Assembly: GCF_963682185.1 (NCBI RefSeq)
Contig: NZ_OY821667.1
Span: forward strand, 2,418,001 to 2,482,000
DNA length: 64,000 nt
From: an uncultured Cohaesibacter sp.
GTDB lineage: Bacteria > Pseudomonadota > Alphaproteobacteria > Rhizobiales > Cohaesibacteraceae
Direction of reading: 5' to 3'
Position 1 is the first letter of the stretch; each line of letters opens with the position of its first letter. Positions 37,289-45,341 of this stretch are shown piece after piece. Made by a program: the position numbers and the translations under genes. A model generated the notes under the pieces. It was not told where the DNA came from, did no database searches, and saw only the letters and a list, made by a program, of their open reading frames with translations.

Positions 37289-38638
37289 ATGTCAAAAGTA
37301 ACCCTTGCCCTTCTTGTTGGCGCAGCAAGCCTTATGGCTGGCCCAGCCCTCGCACAGGAAGCTGCAGAAGCAGCGGCAGCCGCTCCAGCAGCAACCGGCG
37401 AAGCTGCAGCCCATACGCAATATATTCTCAACACCCTGCTCTTCTTGATCGGTGGTTTCCTTGTGATGTGGATGGCAGCAGGCTTCGCAATGCTCGAAGC
37501 TGGCCTTGTTCGCTCCAAGAACGTTTCTATGCAGAGTATGAAGAACGTGTCCCTTTATGCCGTAGCCGGCATCATGTACTATCTGATCGGTTACAACCTG
37601 ATGTATACCGGCGTTGACGGTGGCTACATTGGTTCCTTCTCGCTCTTCTATGCTCTTGACCCGGTTGGCGGCGACGCCCTCGACACCGGCTATTCCACGG
37701 CTTCTGACTGGTTCTTCCAGATGGTGTTCGTTGCAACCGCTGCTTCGGTTGTTTCCGGTACCCTGGCTGAGCGCATCAAACTGTGGCCGTTCATGATCTT
37801 CACCGTAGTGCTGACCGCATTCATCTACCCAATCGCCGGTTCCTGGCAGTGGGGCGGCGGCTGGCTCTCTGAAATGGGCTTCTCCGATTTCGCCGGTTCC
37901 ACCCTCGTTCACTCTGTGGGCGGCTGGGCTGCTTTGGCAGGTGTGCTTCTGCTTGGCGCTCGTAAAGGCAAATATGGTGCAGACGGCTCCGTTAACCCGA
38001 TGCCTGCTTCCAACATTCCGCTGGCTACCCTGGGTACTTTCATCCTGTGGCTCGGCTGGTTCGGCTTTAACGGTGCTTCCCAGCTCGCTATGGGCACCAT
38101 CGGCGACGTTTCTGACGTTTCCCGCATCTTCGCCAACACCAACATGGCAGCAGCCGGTGGCGTTGTTGCCGCGATGATCCTTCTGCAGATTCTCTACAAG
38201 AAGGTCGACGTGACCATGGTTCTCAACGGCGCACTGGCTGGTCTGGTATCCATTACCGCTGAGCCTCTGACCCCAACCATCGGCGAATCCATCATCATCG
38301 GCGCAATCGGCGCAGTCCTCGTCATCATCGTTGTTCCACTTCTCGACAAGCTGAAAATCGATGATGTTGTCGGCGCTATCCCTGTTCACCTTGTCTGCGG
38401 CATTTGGGGCACCATGGTTGTTCCATTCACCAACGACGGTACCTCCTATGCAACCCAGTTCATCGGCGTTATTTCCTACGGCGTCTTCACCCTGGTTTGC
38501 TCCTTCATCGTATGGGGTATCCTGAAGGCAACCATGGGCATCCGTGTTACCGAAGAAGAAGAATATATCGGTCTCGACAAAGCTGAAATCGGCGTCGAAG
38601 CTTATCCGGAATTCGGCGTCGGTAGCCAGCGCGTATAA
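37289..38638 (+). CDS. amtB: Ammonium transporter AmtB
   Basis: 449-residue inner-membrane trimeric channel. A cleavable signal (LALLVGAASLMAGPALA) is followed by an Ala-rich linker and 11 membrane helices. The conserved pore histidines are in STLVHSVGGWAALAG and VHLVCGIWGT. The ATG at 37289 gives the signal peptide; open sequence upstream overlaps glnK and is not used. Terminated at 38719-38751. Confidence 0.95.
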   Translation: MSKVTLALLVGAASLMAGPALAQEAAEAAAAAPAATGEAAAHTQYILNTLLFLIGGFLVMWMAAGFAMLEAGLVRSKNVSMQSMKNVSLYAVAGIMYYLIGYNLMYTGVDGGYIGSFSLFYALDPVGGDALDTGYSTASDWFFQMVFVATAASVVSGTLAERIKLWPFMIFTVVLTAFIYPIAGSWQWGGGWLSEMGFSDFAGSTLVHSVGGWAALAGVLLLGARKGKYGADGSVNPMPASNIPLATLGTFILWLGWFGFNGASQLAMGTIGDVSDVSRIFANTNMAAAGGVVAAMILLQILYKKVDVTMVLNGALAGLVSITAEPLTPTIGESIIIGAIGAVLVIIVVPLLDKLKIDDVVGAIPVHLVCGIWGTMVVPFTNDGTSYATQFIGVISYGVFTLVCSFIVWGILKATMGIRVTEEEEYIGLDKAEIGVEAYPEFGVGSQRV

Positions 38639-38945
38639 TAAAATGGGCTAGGCGGAGTCCTCCTGATCACCTTCTTCGCCTAAAGCGCCCACGGCCTACT
38701 TGCACAGGCCCAGAGGGGGAAACCCGTCGGAACACCGGCGGGTTTCTTTTTGTCTATAGCGATGAGACACAAGACCAGTAGAAGGCGCGCGCCCCGGCAC
38801 AGCAGCCTCCAGCGCAAGGAAGCGCCAGACACACGCGTCACTTTCGCAAGACAGACAATAGAAAATCAGGAAGAGCAAGAGACGCTTTTGCGCCAAGAGA
38901 GCACTGTCTAAAAATTAGGCAGTGATTTTTAGCAGCGATCACACG
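38639..38945. other. 307-base gap after amtB
   Basis: It contains the amtB terminator and, near 38902-38930, a second weaker inverted repeat (CACTG / CAGTG flanking CTAAAAATTAG) which may end the microprotein transcript from the other side. No gene seen. Confidence 0.5.
38719..38751 (+). terminator. Terminator of glnK-amtB
   Basis: GAAACCCG / CGGGTTTC stem with an additional inner CGG/CCG pair, followed by TTTTT. Confidence 0.85.
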
Positions 38946-39035
38946 CTAAAGAATCCAGCCAAACAGCACGACACCGCTCACGAGCGAGAAGCCTGCGACA
39001 AAGGCCATGAATTTCATCGGATCGAACAGTGTCAT
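38946..39035 (-). CDS. 29-residue single-pass membrane microprotein
   Basis: The short frame MTLFDPMKFMAFVAGFSL... ends ...GVVLFGWIL. It is preceded by an excellent GGGAGG box six bases before the ATG. The first nine residues are polar and the rest form one hydrophobic helix of about 18 residues. Size and layout recall small accessory subunits such as those of terminal oxidases, but no oxidase gene is adjacent and I recognise no family. Coding status rests on the ribosome site and the membrane-helix pattern. Confidence 0.5.
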   Translation of the reverse strand: MTLFDPMKFMAFVAGFSLVSGVVLFGWIL

Positions 39036-39340
39036 AGTCTGCCTCCCTCACTCAATCGGCAACGCTCCTCTTTGGTCCCCATCATTCTGGCTGCAAAATC
39101 TGAACATCCCTTCCTATGGAAACGGGTAAGGCCAACGGCAGGAAAAATTCCACAAATTATGGTTTCCAAAGAATGAACAGACCGCCCTTTGCCCCCTTCA
39201 GCAGGCACGCAAGGTGCCAGCATCCCCAAGCTTGGGCAAATTGGCCAATTCTGTCAGCTAAACCGAATGTTTGTCTTGCCATCATCGCTGAGACCCCCTA
39301 AACCGGCTGTAACACCGTGATCTCAATTGGAGTTGCACCT
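39036..39340. other. 305-base gap upstream of ppa
   Basis: Divergent promoter region for the microprotein gene (minus) and ppa (plus). No defined site was recognised. Confidence 0.4.
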
Positions 39341-39865
39341 ATGAATATTAGCGAAATCCCTGTTGGCAAAGACGCCCCGGAAGATATCTTCGTTGTCATC
39401 GAAGTGCCAAAAGGCTCTTCGGTCAAATATGAAGTAGACAAAGCATCCGGCGCGGTCTTCGTTGATCGTTTCCTCTTCACCCCGATGGCCTATCCTTGCG
39501 ATTACGGCTTCATTCCGAACACGCTGGCTGACGATGGCGACCCGATCGACGTATTGGTCGTTGGCGACGCACAACTGACCCCGGGCGTTGTCATGCGCGC
39601 GCGTCCAATCGGCGTTCTGATCATGGAAGACGATGGCGGCAAGGACGAGAAAGTCGTCGCTGTGCCACATAGCAAGCTGACCAGCCACTATGATCACATC
39701 AAGACCTATGAAGACCTGCCGAAGAACCTCGTTGAGCAGATCAAGCATTTCTTCGAGCACTACAAAGATCTTGAGCCAGGCAAATGGGTCAAGATTGAAG
39801 ACTGGGCTGGTCCGGAAAAAGCCAAGGAAATGATCCAGATTTCCATCGACAACATGAAGAAATAA
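39341..39865 (+). CDS. ppa: Inorganic pyrophosphatase (family I)
   Basis: 174-residue cytoplasmic enzyme that hydrolyses pyrophosphate. [24 protein letters not shown] and the metal-binding [11 protein letters not shown] are the family signatures, along with KWVKIEDW near the end. The ATG at 39341 has GGAG eight bases upstream and gives the normal length. Hairpin terminator at 39891-39921. Confidence 0.96.
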   Translation: MNISEIPVGKDAPEDIFVVIEVPKGSSVKYEVDKASGAVFVDRFLFTPMAYPCDYGFIPNTLADDGDPIDVLVVGDAQLTPGVVMRARPIGVLIMEDDGGKDEKVVAVPHSKLTSHYDHIKTYEDLPKNLVEQIKHFFEHYKDLEPGKWVKIEDWAGPEKAKEMIQISIDNMKK

Positions 39866-39890
39866 GTCTTCCCGTCGTTCCAAATCAAGA

Positions 39891-39921
39891 AAGCGCGGCA
39901 ACCCTTCGGTTCCGCGCTTTT
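39891..39921 (+). terminator. Terminator of ppa
   Basis: AAGCGCGG / CCGCGCTT stem followed by TTCTT. Confidence 0.8.
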
Positions 39922-39975
39922 CTTATGGCCGGATTTTAAAAGAGGCGGACAGTCGTCCTCTCCTCTTCGAACAGA

Positions 39976-40260
39976 TCAATAGAGCCCGGTTCTGAGCAGG
40001 TTCCGAACGAAGAAGATCCCGAGCAGCAAAATGACTGGAGAAAGATCCAGCCCACCCATTGCAGGGATAATCGAGCGGATACGTCCAAGAACCGGTTCGG
40101 TCAACCGCCAACAAACCTCGTAAATCGAGGAGACAATCTGATTGCGCGGATTGACGATATTGAAGGCGAACAGCCATGAGAAAACCGCCGATGCGATCAC
40201 AACATAGGTGTAGATCGCCAGAACCTGATCAATCAAAAGAATTAAAGCTGTCATAGTCAT
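39976..40260 (-). CDS. YggT family membrane protein
   Basis: 94 residues with two hydrophobic helices at each end. ALILLIDQVLAIYTYVVIASAVFSWLFAF, WRLTEPVLGRIRSIIPAMGGLDLSPVILLLGI and a final short segment match the single-repeat YggT form, which is linked to osmotic shock and cell-envelope function. It lies downstream of the sigma-54/small-RNA element, so read-through past its terminator could reach it. Confidence 0.9.
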   Translation of the reverse strand: MTMTALILLIDQVLAIYTYVVIASAVFSWLFAFNIVNPRNQIVSSIYEVCWRLTEPVLGRIRSIIPAMGGLDLSPVILLLGIFFVRNLLRTGLY

Positions 40261-40473
40261 CCTCGTGTTCGGAAAAAGAGACCTCGGTCCTTACGACTTC
40301 CCGAAATATTTGTGCTCCCGCCACGGGGACAGATCACCCCCGGATATCTGTTGAGACATGTAGCGATCTATAGCCCCCCCTGCAAGGGCCAAATAGAGAC
40401 GAAACGTCGGTTTTGCCTCATGCTTCCTTATGCCTGAACTGTGTTAAGTTTTGGAAAAAGCGGACCTTTAAAA

Positions 40474-40519
40474 TACAAAAAGCCCCGATACATACGCAAA
40501 CACAGGTGCATCGGGGCTT
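40474..40519 (-). terminator. Rho-independent terminator of the candidate small RNA
   Basis: Ten-base perfect stem AAGCCCCGAT (40480-40489) / ATCGGGGCTT (40510-40519), followed on the minus strand by TTTTTGTATTT. Confidence 0.85.
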
Positions 40520-40563
40520 GATGAGATGAGGTGCTGGCTACGCGAACACCAAATGCCAGCTTG
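40474..40563 (-). ncRNA. Candidate sigma-54-dependent small RNA (about 90 nt)
   Basis: Predicted from a full-consensus sigma-54 promoter whose +1 should fall near 40563. The transcript would open three bases before a 6-pair hairpin GCTGGC (40555-40560) / GCCAGC (40533-40538). An unpaired pyrimidine-rich linker (ACCTCATCTCATC) follows, then the strong terminator. This is the architecture of a base-pairing regulatory RNA. The linker could pair with GAUGAG- or GAGGU-type ribosome-site regions. I recognise no known family. Confidence 0.6.
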
Positions 40564-40574
40564 CACTTAGAAGA

Positions 40575-40589
40575 GCAAGCGGCGTGCCA
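40575..40589 (-). promoter_or_regulatory. Sigma-54 promoter, full consensus match
   Basis: On the minus strand the sequence reads TTGGCACG-CCGC-TTGCTC, matching YTGGCACG-N4-TTGCW at every conserved position with correct -24/-12 spacing. The only thing downstream before the terminator is the candidate small RNA. Confidence 0.8.
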
Positions 40590-40696
40590 AGTTTGAGAAA
40601 AATTCCAAAACACACATTTAGTATTCAAGAACAAAAAGACACTACAAGATCTAGATCGCCCTATAATCCGGTCAAGGCTTTGGTAACAACCCGGTC

Positions 40697-40728
40697 TGCA
40701 ATTTGCAAAGCCCCCTTTGCAAATTGCA
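40697..40728. promoter_or_regulatory. Perfect 14-base-arm palindrome, candidate enhancer site
   Basis: TGCAATTTGCAAAG / CTTTGCAAATTGCA around CCCC, each arm itself holding TTTGCAAA. It lies 108-139 bases upstream of the sigma-54 promoter, the usual place for an enhancer-binding activator. It also follows the GATase stop by 13 bases, but no T-run follows on the minus strand, which argues against an intrinsic terminator. Confidence 0.6.
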
Positions 40729-40741
40729 TGACTTGCCAGCC

Positions 40742-41452
40742 TTATCCGCGAGCAGGGCCGGGTCCGATCCACAAATCCAGAAAGTGGTTCAGCCAGCGCT
40801 CGACATAGGGATCATAAGCACTGCGTTCTCTGAAATGATCTCCGCGCTTTCGCGCCCCTTCCACAGACAGATGATCAGCGGCAGCCGTCGTCCATTGATG
40901 CATCATCTGCAAAGTGACTTCCGGATGAAACTGGATAGCATAAGCATTTTTGCCATAACGCATGGCCTGATTGCTGAAATAGGAGCTACTGGCCAGTCGC
41001 TCCGCACCGGAGGGAAGTGAGAAGCCCTCCTTATGCCACTGATAAACTTTCTGCGGCCAGTCAAACAACGCCTGGCCTTCATCGGTTGGTGCAATTTCGT
41101 AATAGCCGCGTTCAACGAGCCCGCAAGGGTGCAGCTCAACTTGCCCACCCAGCTGCCGACACATCATTTGTGCGCCAAGACAAATGCCCAGAAACGGCGT
41201 CTCGTCACGCAAGGGCACGGAAATCCAGTCAATCTCCTTGGCAACATAATCCTCTTCATCATTTGCGCTCATCGGGCCACCGAAGATCACGGCACCGGCA
41301 TGCTCGCTCATGCTCTGAGGCAGAGGATCCCCAAAGCGTGGGCGCCGTATATCCAGCGTATATCCTCTTTGCTCCAGAAGATATCCGACCCGACCGGGGG
41401 TTGAGGCTTCCTGATGAAGAATGATCAGTATCTTTTGCAAATCAGCGCTCAT
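40742..41452 (-). CDS. Class I glutamine amidotransferase (GMP-synthase-like domain)
   Basis: 236 residues made of a stand-alone GATase domain. The triad is Cys91 in GICLGAQM, His176 and Glu178 in QFHPEV. No synthetase domain follows, so its acceptor is unknown; relatives include gamma-glutamyl hydrolases and GuaA-like proteins. Its start overlaps the TerB gene stop by four bases (one operon). The palindrome and sigma-54 element lie just downstream. Confidence 0.9.
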   Translation of the reverse strand: MSADLQKILIILHQEASTPGRVGYLLEQRGYTLDIRRPRFGDPLPQSMSEHAGAVIFGGPMSANDEEDYVAKEIDWISVPLRDETPFLGICLGAQMMCRQLGGQVELHPCGLVERGYYEIAPTDEGQALFDWPQKVYQWHKEGFSLPSGAERLASSSYFSNQAMRYGKNAYAIQFHPEVTLQMMHQWTTAAADHLSVEGARKRGDHFRERSAYDPYVERWLNHFLDLWIGPGPARG

Positions 41453-41919
41453 TCGGCTTCTTTTTCAATCTGGGCCTGTACATGCTGCCGCATCCGGATG
41501 CGATCCCGGCGAGAAACGCCCAACAACTCGGAAACACGCCAGACCAGATTGTCCTCGAATTCATGAATTTGCCCATCGGCGAAAACGAGTTGCCACATCA
41601 TTTCGATGATCTTGATACGCCCGTCCTCATCCAGCTCCCGCTTGAGCACAGAGGTAAATTTATACAGATCAACCGATTCCTCATCGCATTTGCTCGCGAA
41701 ATCAATCAGTTCAGCCGTTTCCGAATCAGAGAGCGAATAGTGCTCTTTCAGTACCTTGCGGATTTCTTCGGTTTCGTTGTCATCGATCACGCCGTCAATC
41801 GACATCAGATGCACGAGCAGTGCGGCAGTTGCCACGCGCAGATCACTATCGGAGAAAACCTGACTGTCTTCCGATGCGCCGGCGAGATCGCGAAACACCT
41901 GCATTAAGCTATCAAACAT
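41449..41919 (-). CDS. TerB-family protein
   Basis: 156-residue acidic helical protein of the tellurite-resistance TerB/COG4103 group. AALLVHLMSIDGVIDDNETEEIRKVL and MMWQLVFADGQIHEFEDNLVWRVSELLGV are the two DG-containing repeats that bind metal in TerB. No other ter gene is present, so tellurite resistance should not be assumed. ATG 41919 is preferred over an upstream TTG. Confidence 0.88.
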   Translation of the reverse strand: MFDSLMQVFRDLAGASEDSQVFSDSDLRVATAALLVHLMSIDGVIDDNETEEIRKVLKEHYSLSDSETAELIDFASKCDEESVDLYKFTSVLKRELDEDGRIKIIEMMWQLVFADGQIHEFEDNLVWRVSELLGVSRRDRIRMRQHVQAQIEKEAE

Positions 41920-42174
41920 ATTCAATTCCAATTTTTGAGTTCACACTACATATAATCACGCAAATATTTCAGTCAATTATATGGACGACTTAAGATAGTT
42001 CAAAGAATGATCCATATTTTCGACAGTGCCGAGCGCTTTCCCTTTTTAAACAAAGAGCATATCCTGCGCGAAGATCGCAAGAATCGCACATGATTTATTT
42101 TGTATGTGCCATCAATTGCTGGCCAGTTTCTGGAAAACCGGCTTATTAGACGATCACAGATTGGGGAGGATACT

Positions 42175-43158
42175 ATGCATAGTCGTAAATTGGGCAAAGA
42201 TGGCTTTACCGTCAGCGAAGTGGGCCTTGGCTGTTGGCAGCTTGGCGCAGACTGGGGTGCCGCACTGGCAGAAGAAACAGGCCTTTCCATTCTGGAGACC
42301 GCTCTGGAAAAGGGCGTAACCTTTTTTGACACCGCCAATGTCTATGGCGATGGCAAGAGCGAGAGCCTGATCGGCAAATTCCTTGCAAGCAAAGACCGCT
42401 CAGACATCCGTGTGGCCACGAAATTTGGTCGCGGCGATGTCTATCCGGATGGCTATAGCGAGCAATCCCTACGGGCGGGCATTGATGCATCACGCAAGCG
42501 CCTTGGCATGGATTGCCTCGACCTGGTGCAGCTTCACTGCATTCCCACCGAAGTAATGCGGGAAGGAGCCATTTTCGATTGGCTACGCGCTCTGCAGTCC
42601 GAAGGCGTGATCAAGCATTTCGGGGCCAGTGTGGAAACGGTTGAAGAAGGGCTGATGTGCATCGAGCAGGAAGGTCTTCTGAGCCTGCAGGTGATTTACA
42701 ACATCTTCCGTCAAAAACTCACCGAAGAGCTTCTGCCTCAGGCAAAGGCCAAGGGCGTGGGCATCATCGTCCGTCTGCCACTGGCCAGTGGCATGCTATC
42801 TGGCAAATTCTCTGCTGACACGAAATTTGCCGAAAATGATCACCGCAATTTCAACCGCGATGGCCAGTGCTTCAACGTGGGCGAAACCTTCGCTGGCCTG
42901 CCATATGAAAAAGGGCTTGAGCTGGTGGAAGAGCTTAAAGGCATGCTGCCCGAAGGCATGAGCATGGCTGACATGGCCCAGCGCTGGATTCTGGACCATG
43001 ATGCTGTCTCCACCATCATTCCCGGAGCCAGCCGCCCGGACCAGATCGGACGCAACGCCGTCATTTCAGATCTGACACCCTTGCCACAGCAACTGCATGA
43101 CGACCTCATCGCCTTCTACAAGGAAAAAGTCGCCCAGCATGTACGCGGGGCCTACTGA
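42175..43158 (+). CDS. Aldo/keto reductase
   Basis: 327 residues of the AKR superfamily. SRKLGKDGFTVSEVGLGCWQLG at the start, Asp and Tyr in FFDTANVYGDGKSE, Lys in VATKFGRGD and His in VQLHCIP are the catalytic positions. Close to YajO/oxidoreductases of unknown substrate. The ATG at 42175 has GGGGAGGA four bases upstream. Ends at a shared terminator. Confidence 0.9.
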   Translation: MHSRKLGKDGFTVSEVGLGCWQLGADWGAALAEETGLSILETALEKGVTFFDTANVYGDGKSESLIGKFLASKDRSDIRVATKFGRGDVYPDGYSEQSLRAGIDASRKRLGMDCLDLVQLHCIPTEVMREGAIFDWLRALQSEGVIKHFGASVETVEEGLMCIEQEGLLSLQVIYNIFRQKLTEELLPQAKAKGVGIIVRLPLASGMLSGKFSADTKFAENDHRNFNRDGQCFNVGETFAGLPYEKGLELVEELKGMLPEGMSMADMAQRWILDHDAVSTIIPGASRPDQIGRNAVISDLTPLPQQLHDDLIAFYKEKVAQHVRGAY

Positions 43159-43209
43159 TCTTTCAATCATTTGAAGCCAACTCCTTGGCCTCAAAGACCG
43201 CGACAAACA

Positions 43210-43240
43210 AAAACCCCGCCATTTGGCGGGGTTTTCCTTT
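43210..43240. terminator. Bidirectional terminator between aldo/keto reductase and hydrolase genes
   Basis: AAAACCCCGCC / GGCGGGGTTTT with a 4-base loop; A-run left and T-run right serve both converging genes. Confidence 0.88.
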
Positions 43241-43286
43241 TGATATCAGGGCTCACAACAGTGACGCTACAAGCACGCAATCATCT

Positions 43287-45284
43287 TTACATGAAGTCAC
43301 GCTTGACTGTTTTGCTGAAATTCTTGGAAAAGATCTCCTCTCCCCCTTCATAGCCCTTAACCGAAGCAGACATAATCCATTCGGTCTTTGTGCAGGTCAG
43401 CTCCGTGCGCGTATGCGTACGCACATTCCAGCCATCTTCCCGCTCATAGCGCGTGGTGCCTTCACAGACACCTTTCATGGATTGCGGATCATCAGCATTG
43501 ATAGACCAACATTCTGTGCGAGTTTCCTGATTACGCAACTTGGTGTCAGGATGCTCCTCAAAGCCGGTGTCTTCCTGAATGTGATAATGGGTCATACCCG
43601 TCATCAAATCCCGCTCGACGAAGCGCCGCGTGCTGCCAGCTTCCAGAATGGTATAGTTTGGCAGCGGATCGGGATTTTCCGGCTGAGGCATATCAATGCG
43701 TTCATGTGCCCCCAGAAGCGGCATGGCAAGGCGAACCGAAGCGGTATCAATCGTGACCCCCGGCGCATCCAGCGACGGCAGGATGAGCGGCCAGCTGGCC
43801 GTTGCCAGAGACAGCCGCATGCGATGACCCGGCTTCAAGCGATAACCGCAGGCATCCAGACGCATGGTCACGCAGACCTTCTCATCCTTGGGCATGGCTT
43901 TCGGCTCGGCATAGCCGTCGCGATGAGCAAGGTTGAGAACACCGTAAGCCACTCGCGTGGCTGTTCCATCAGGATGCACATCCACAATGCGCGCAACCAT
44001 ATTCTCCCACGCGCCCGAGCAGGAAAGATCCAGCGACAATTCCGGCATGCCCAGATAAACAGCCTCGTCCTGAAGCGGCGCGGTTTCAAAAACCAGAGCA
44101 CCGGCATCATCAACCCGCTGATCGCCCGCCATTTCCGCGTCCGGCTTCAAGGTGAACCATTCACCGGAATTGACGCCACTGTCGAGCGGTGAGCGCAGGT
44201 AAATGTCACCAATACCGGCTCCGCCCTCTCCTTCTGTCAGGCTCTTGTCACCTGCGATCGAGAAGACAGCAACCTCTGGTTTAGACCATGTATCCTTGGC
44301 CACCCAGAAGCCCGGATCTTCATCCCGCCATGTCTTCGGACGAGGACCATCCAGAATATAGGCACGAACCTGAGGAATCGATTCGGCTCCGTTCTGTTCA
44401 TCACGCAGCCAGCGGTTCCACCATGCAATCGCCTCACCGTGGAAGTCAGCCCGTGGCTTGGGCCATGCGAAATGCGGATATTTATGAATCCACGGACCAA
44501 TCAGCGCCTTGGCCTTTTCCCCTACGCCCTCAACCGCCTTGAGCGGTGTATTGCGATAGCCATCGGCCCAACCGGCAATCACCAGCGCAGGCGTGTCAAA
44601 GCCTTCGAAATCTTCGCAAATGGAACCATGTTCCCAATAGGAATCGCGCCGTTGATGCTCGATCCATTCTTCAAGGAAGAAGGGTTCCCCTTCCAGACGC
44701 TCCAGCCACATCTCTTTCCACTTGTCGCCGACCAGCGCCTTGTCCGGTGTGCGCGACTGGTAAGTGAGCATGGTCGAAGCCCAGGACAAGTTGGCATAGA
44801 GGTGACAGCCATTCTTGTAGTGAATGTCATCATTAAAGCGGTCCACCGTCGAGGCGATGGAAATCACGGCCTTCAGCGCCTCAGGCTTGAGAGCAGCCGT
44901 CTGCAGACAGTTGAAGCCGCCCCAGGAAATACCCATCATGCCCACCTTGCCATTGGACCAGGGCTGGCTGGCAATCCATTCGATCACCTCACAGGCGTCG
45001 GACAATTCACGCGGGGTATATTCCCCATCGATCACACCCTCGGATTCGCCCGAGCCGCGAATATCAACGCGCACTCCGGCGATGCCAGCTTCGGCAAAGA
45101 CCGGATACGTGCTCTCGTCACGCGGCGAGGTTCCATCCCGCTTGCGATAAGGCAGGAACTCGAGAACGGCTGGCACAGGGTCCTTCTCAGCCCCTTCCGG
45201 CATCCAGATACGCGTGGCAAGACGAGTGCCATCCTTCAGCGTGATCCAAACGTCCTCAGAGACGGAAAAGCTTCGTTTTTCCAT
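43287..45284 (-). CDS. CocE/NonD family alpha/beta hydrolase (X-Pro dipeptidyl-peptidase-like)
   Basis: 665-residue cytoplasmic serine hydrolase. Ser120 lies in MGISWGGFN, Asp241 in GWADGYRN and the catalytic His in GPWIHKYPH. A C-terminal jelly-roll domain of the PepX type follows (RMRLSLATASWP, near 540). Family members cleave cocaine, cephalosporin esters or X-Pro peptides. Its place behind a peptide-type ABC importer suggests it processes the imported compound. No signal peptide. Confidence 0.9.
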   Translation of the reverse strand: MEKRSFSVSEDVWITLKDGTRLATRIWMPEGAEKDPVPAVLEFLPYRKRDGTSPRDESTYPVFAEAGIAGVRVDIRGSGESEGVIDGEYTPRELSDACEVIEWIASQPWSNGKVGMMGISWGGFNCLQTAALKPEALKAVISIASTVDRFNDDIHYKNGCHLYANLSWASTMLTYQSRTPDKALVGDKWKEMWLERLEGEPFFLEEWIEHQRRDSYWEHGSICEDFEGFDTPALVIAGWADGYRNTPLKAVEGVGEKAKALIGPWIHKYPHFAWPKPRADFHGEAIAWWNRWLRDEQNGAESIPQVRAYILDGPRPKTWRDEDPGFWVAKDTWSKPEVAVFSIAGDKSLTEGEGGAGIGDIYLRSPLDSGVNSGEWFTLKPDAEMAGDQRVDDAGALVFETAPLQDEAVYLGMPELSLDLSCSGAWENMVARIVDVHPDGTATRVAYGVLNLAHRDGYAEPKAMPKDEKVCVTMRLDACGYRLKPGHRMRLSLATASWPLILPSLDAPGVTIDTASVRLAMPLLGAHERIDMPQPENPDPLPNYTILEAGSTRRFVERDLMTGMTHYHIQEDTGFEEHPDTKLRNQETRTECWSINADDPQSMKGVCEGTTRYEREDGWNVRTHTRTELTCTKTEWIMSASVKGYEGGEEIFSKNFSKTVKRDFM

Positions 45285-45341
45285 AATATTGCTTTCTATT
45301 CTATGTATATTGTGTACGAAGCCAAGGTGGGCTTCATACCA

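Larger units (their letters stand above)
40261..40741. other. 481-base intergenic region holding the sigma-54 small-RNA element
   Basis: No acceptable protein frame; the 114-codon minus frame across it has no motif and runs through the hairpins. It contains, on the minus strand, the long palindrome (40697-40728), the sigma-54 promoter (40575-40589), the candidate RNA (40474-40563) and the yggT promoter region. Confidence 0.75.

Noticed and set aside
40428-40772. 114-codon minus frame across the small-RNA element
   Set aside because: It runs through the palindrome, promoter and terminator hairpin, and resembles no protein.
41449-41919. Tellurite resistance island
   Set aside because: Only one TerB-like gene is present; the terZACDE partners are missing.
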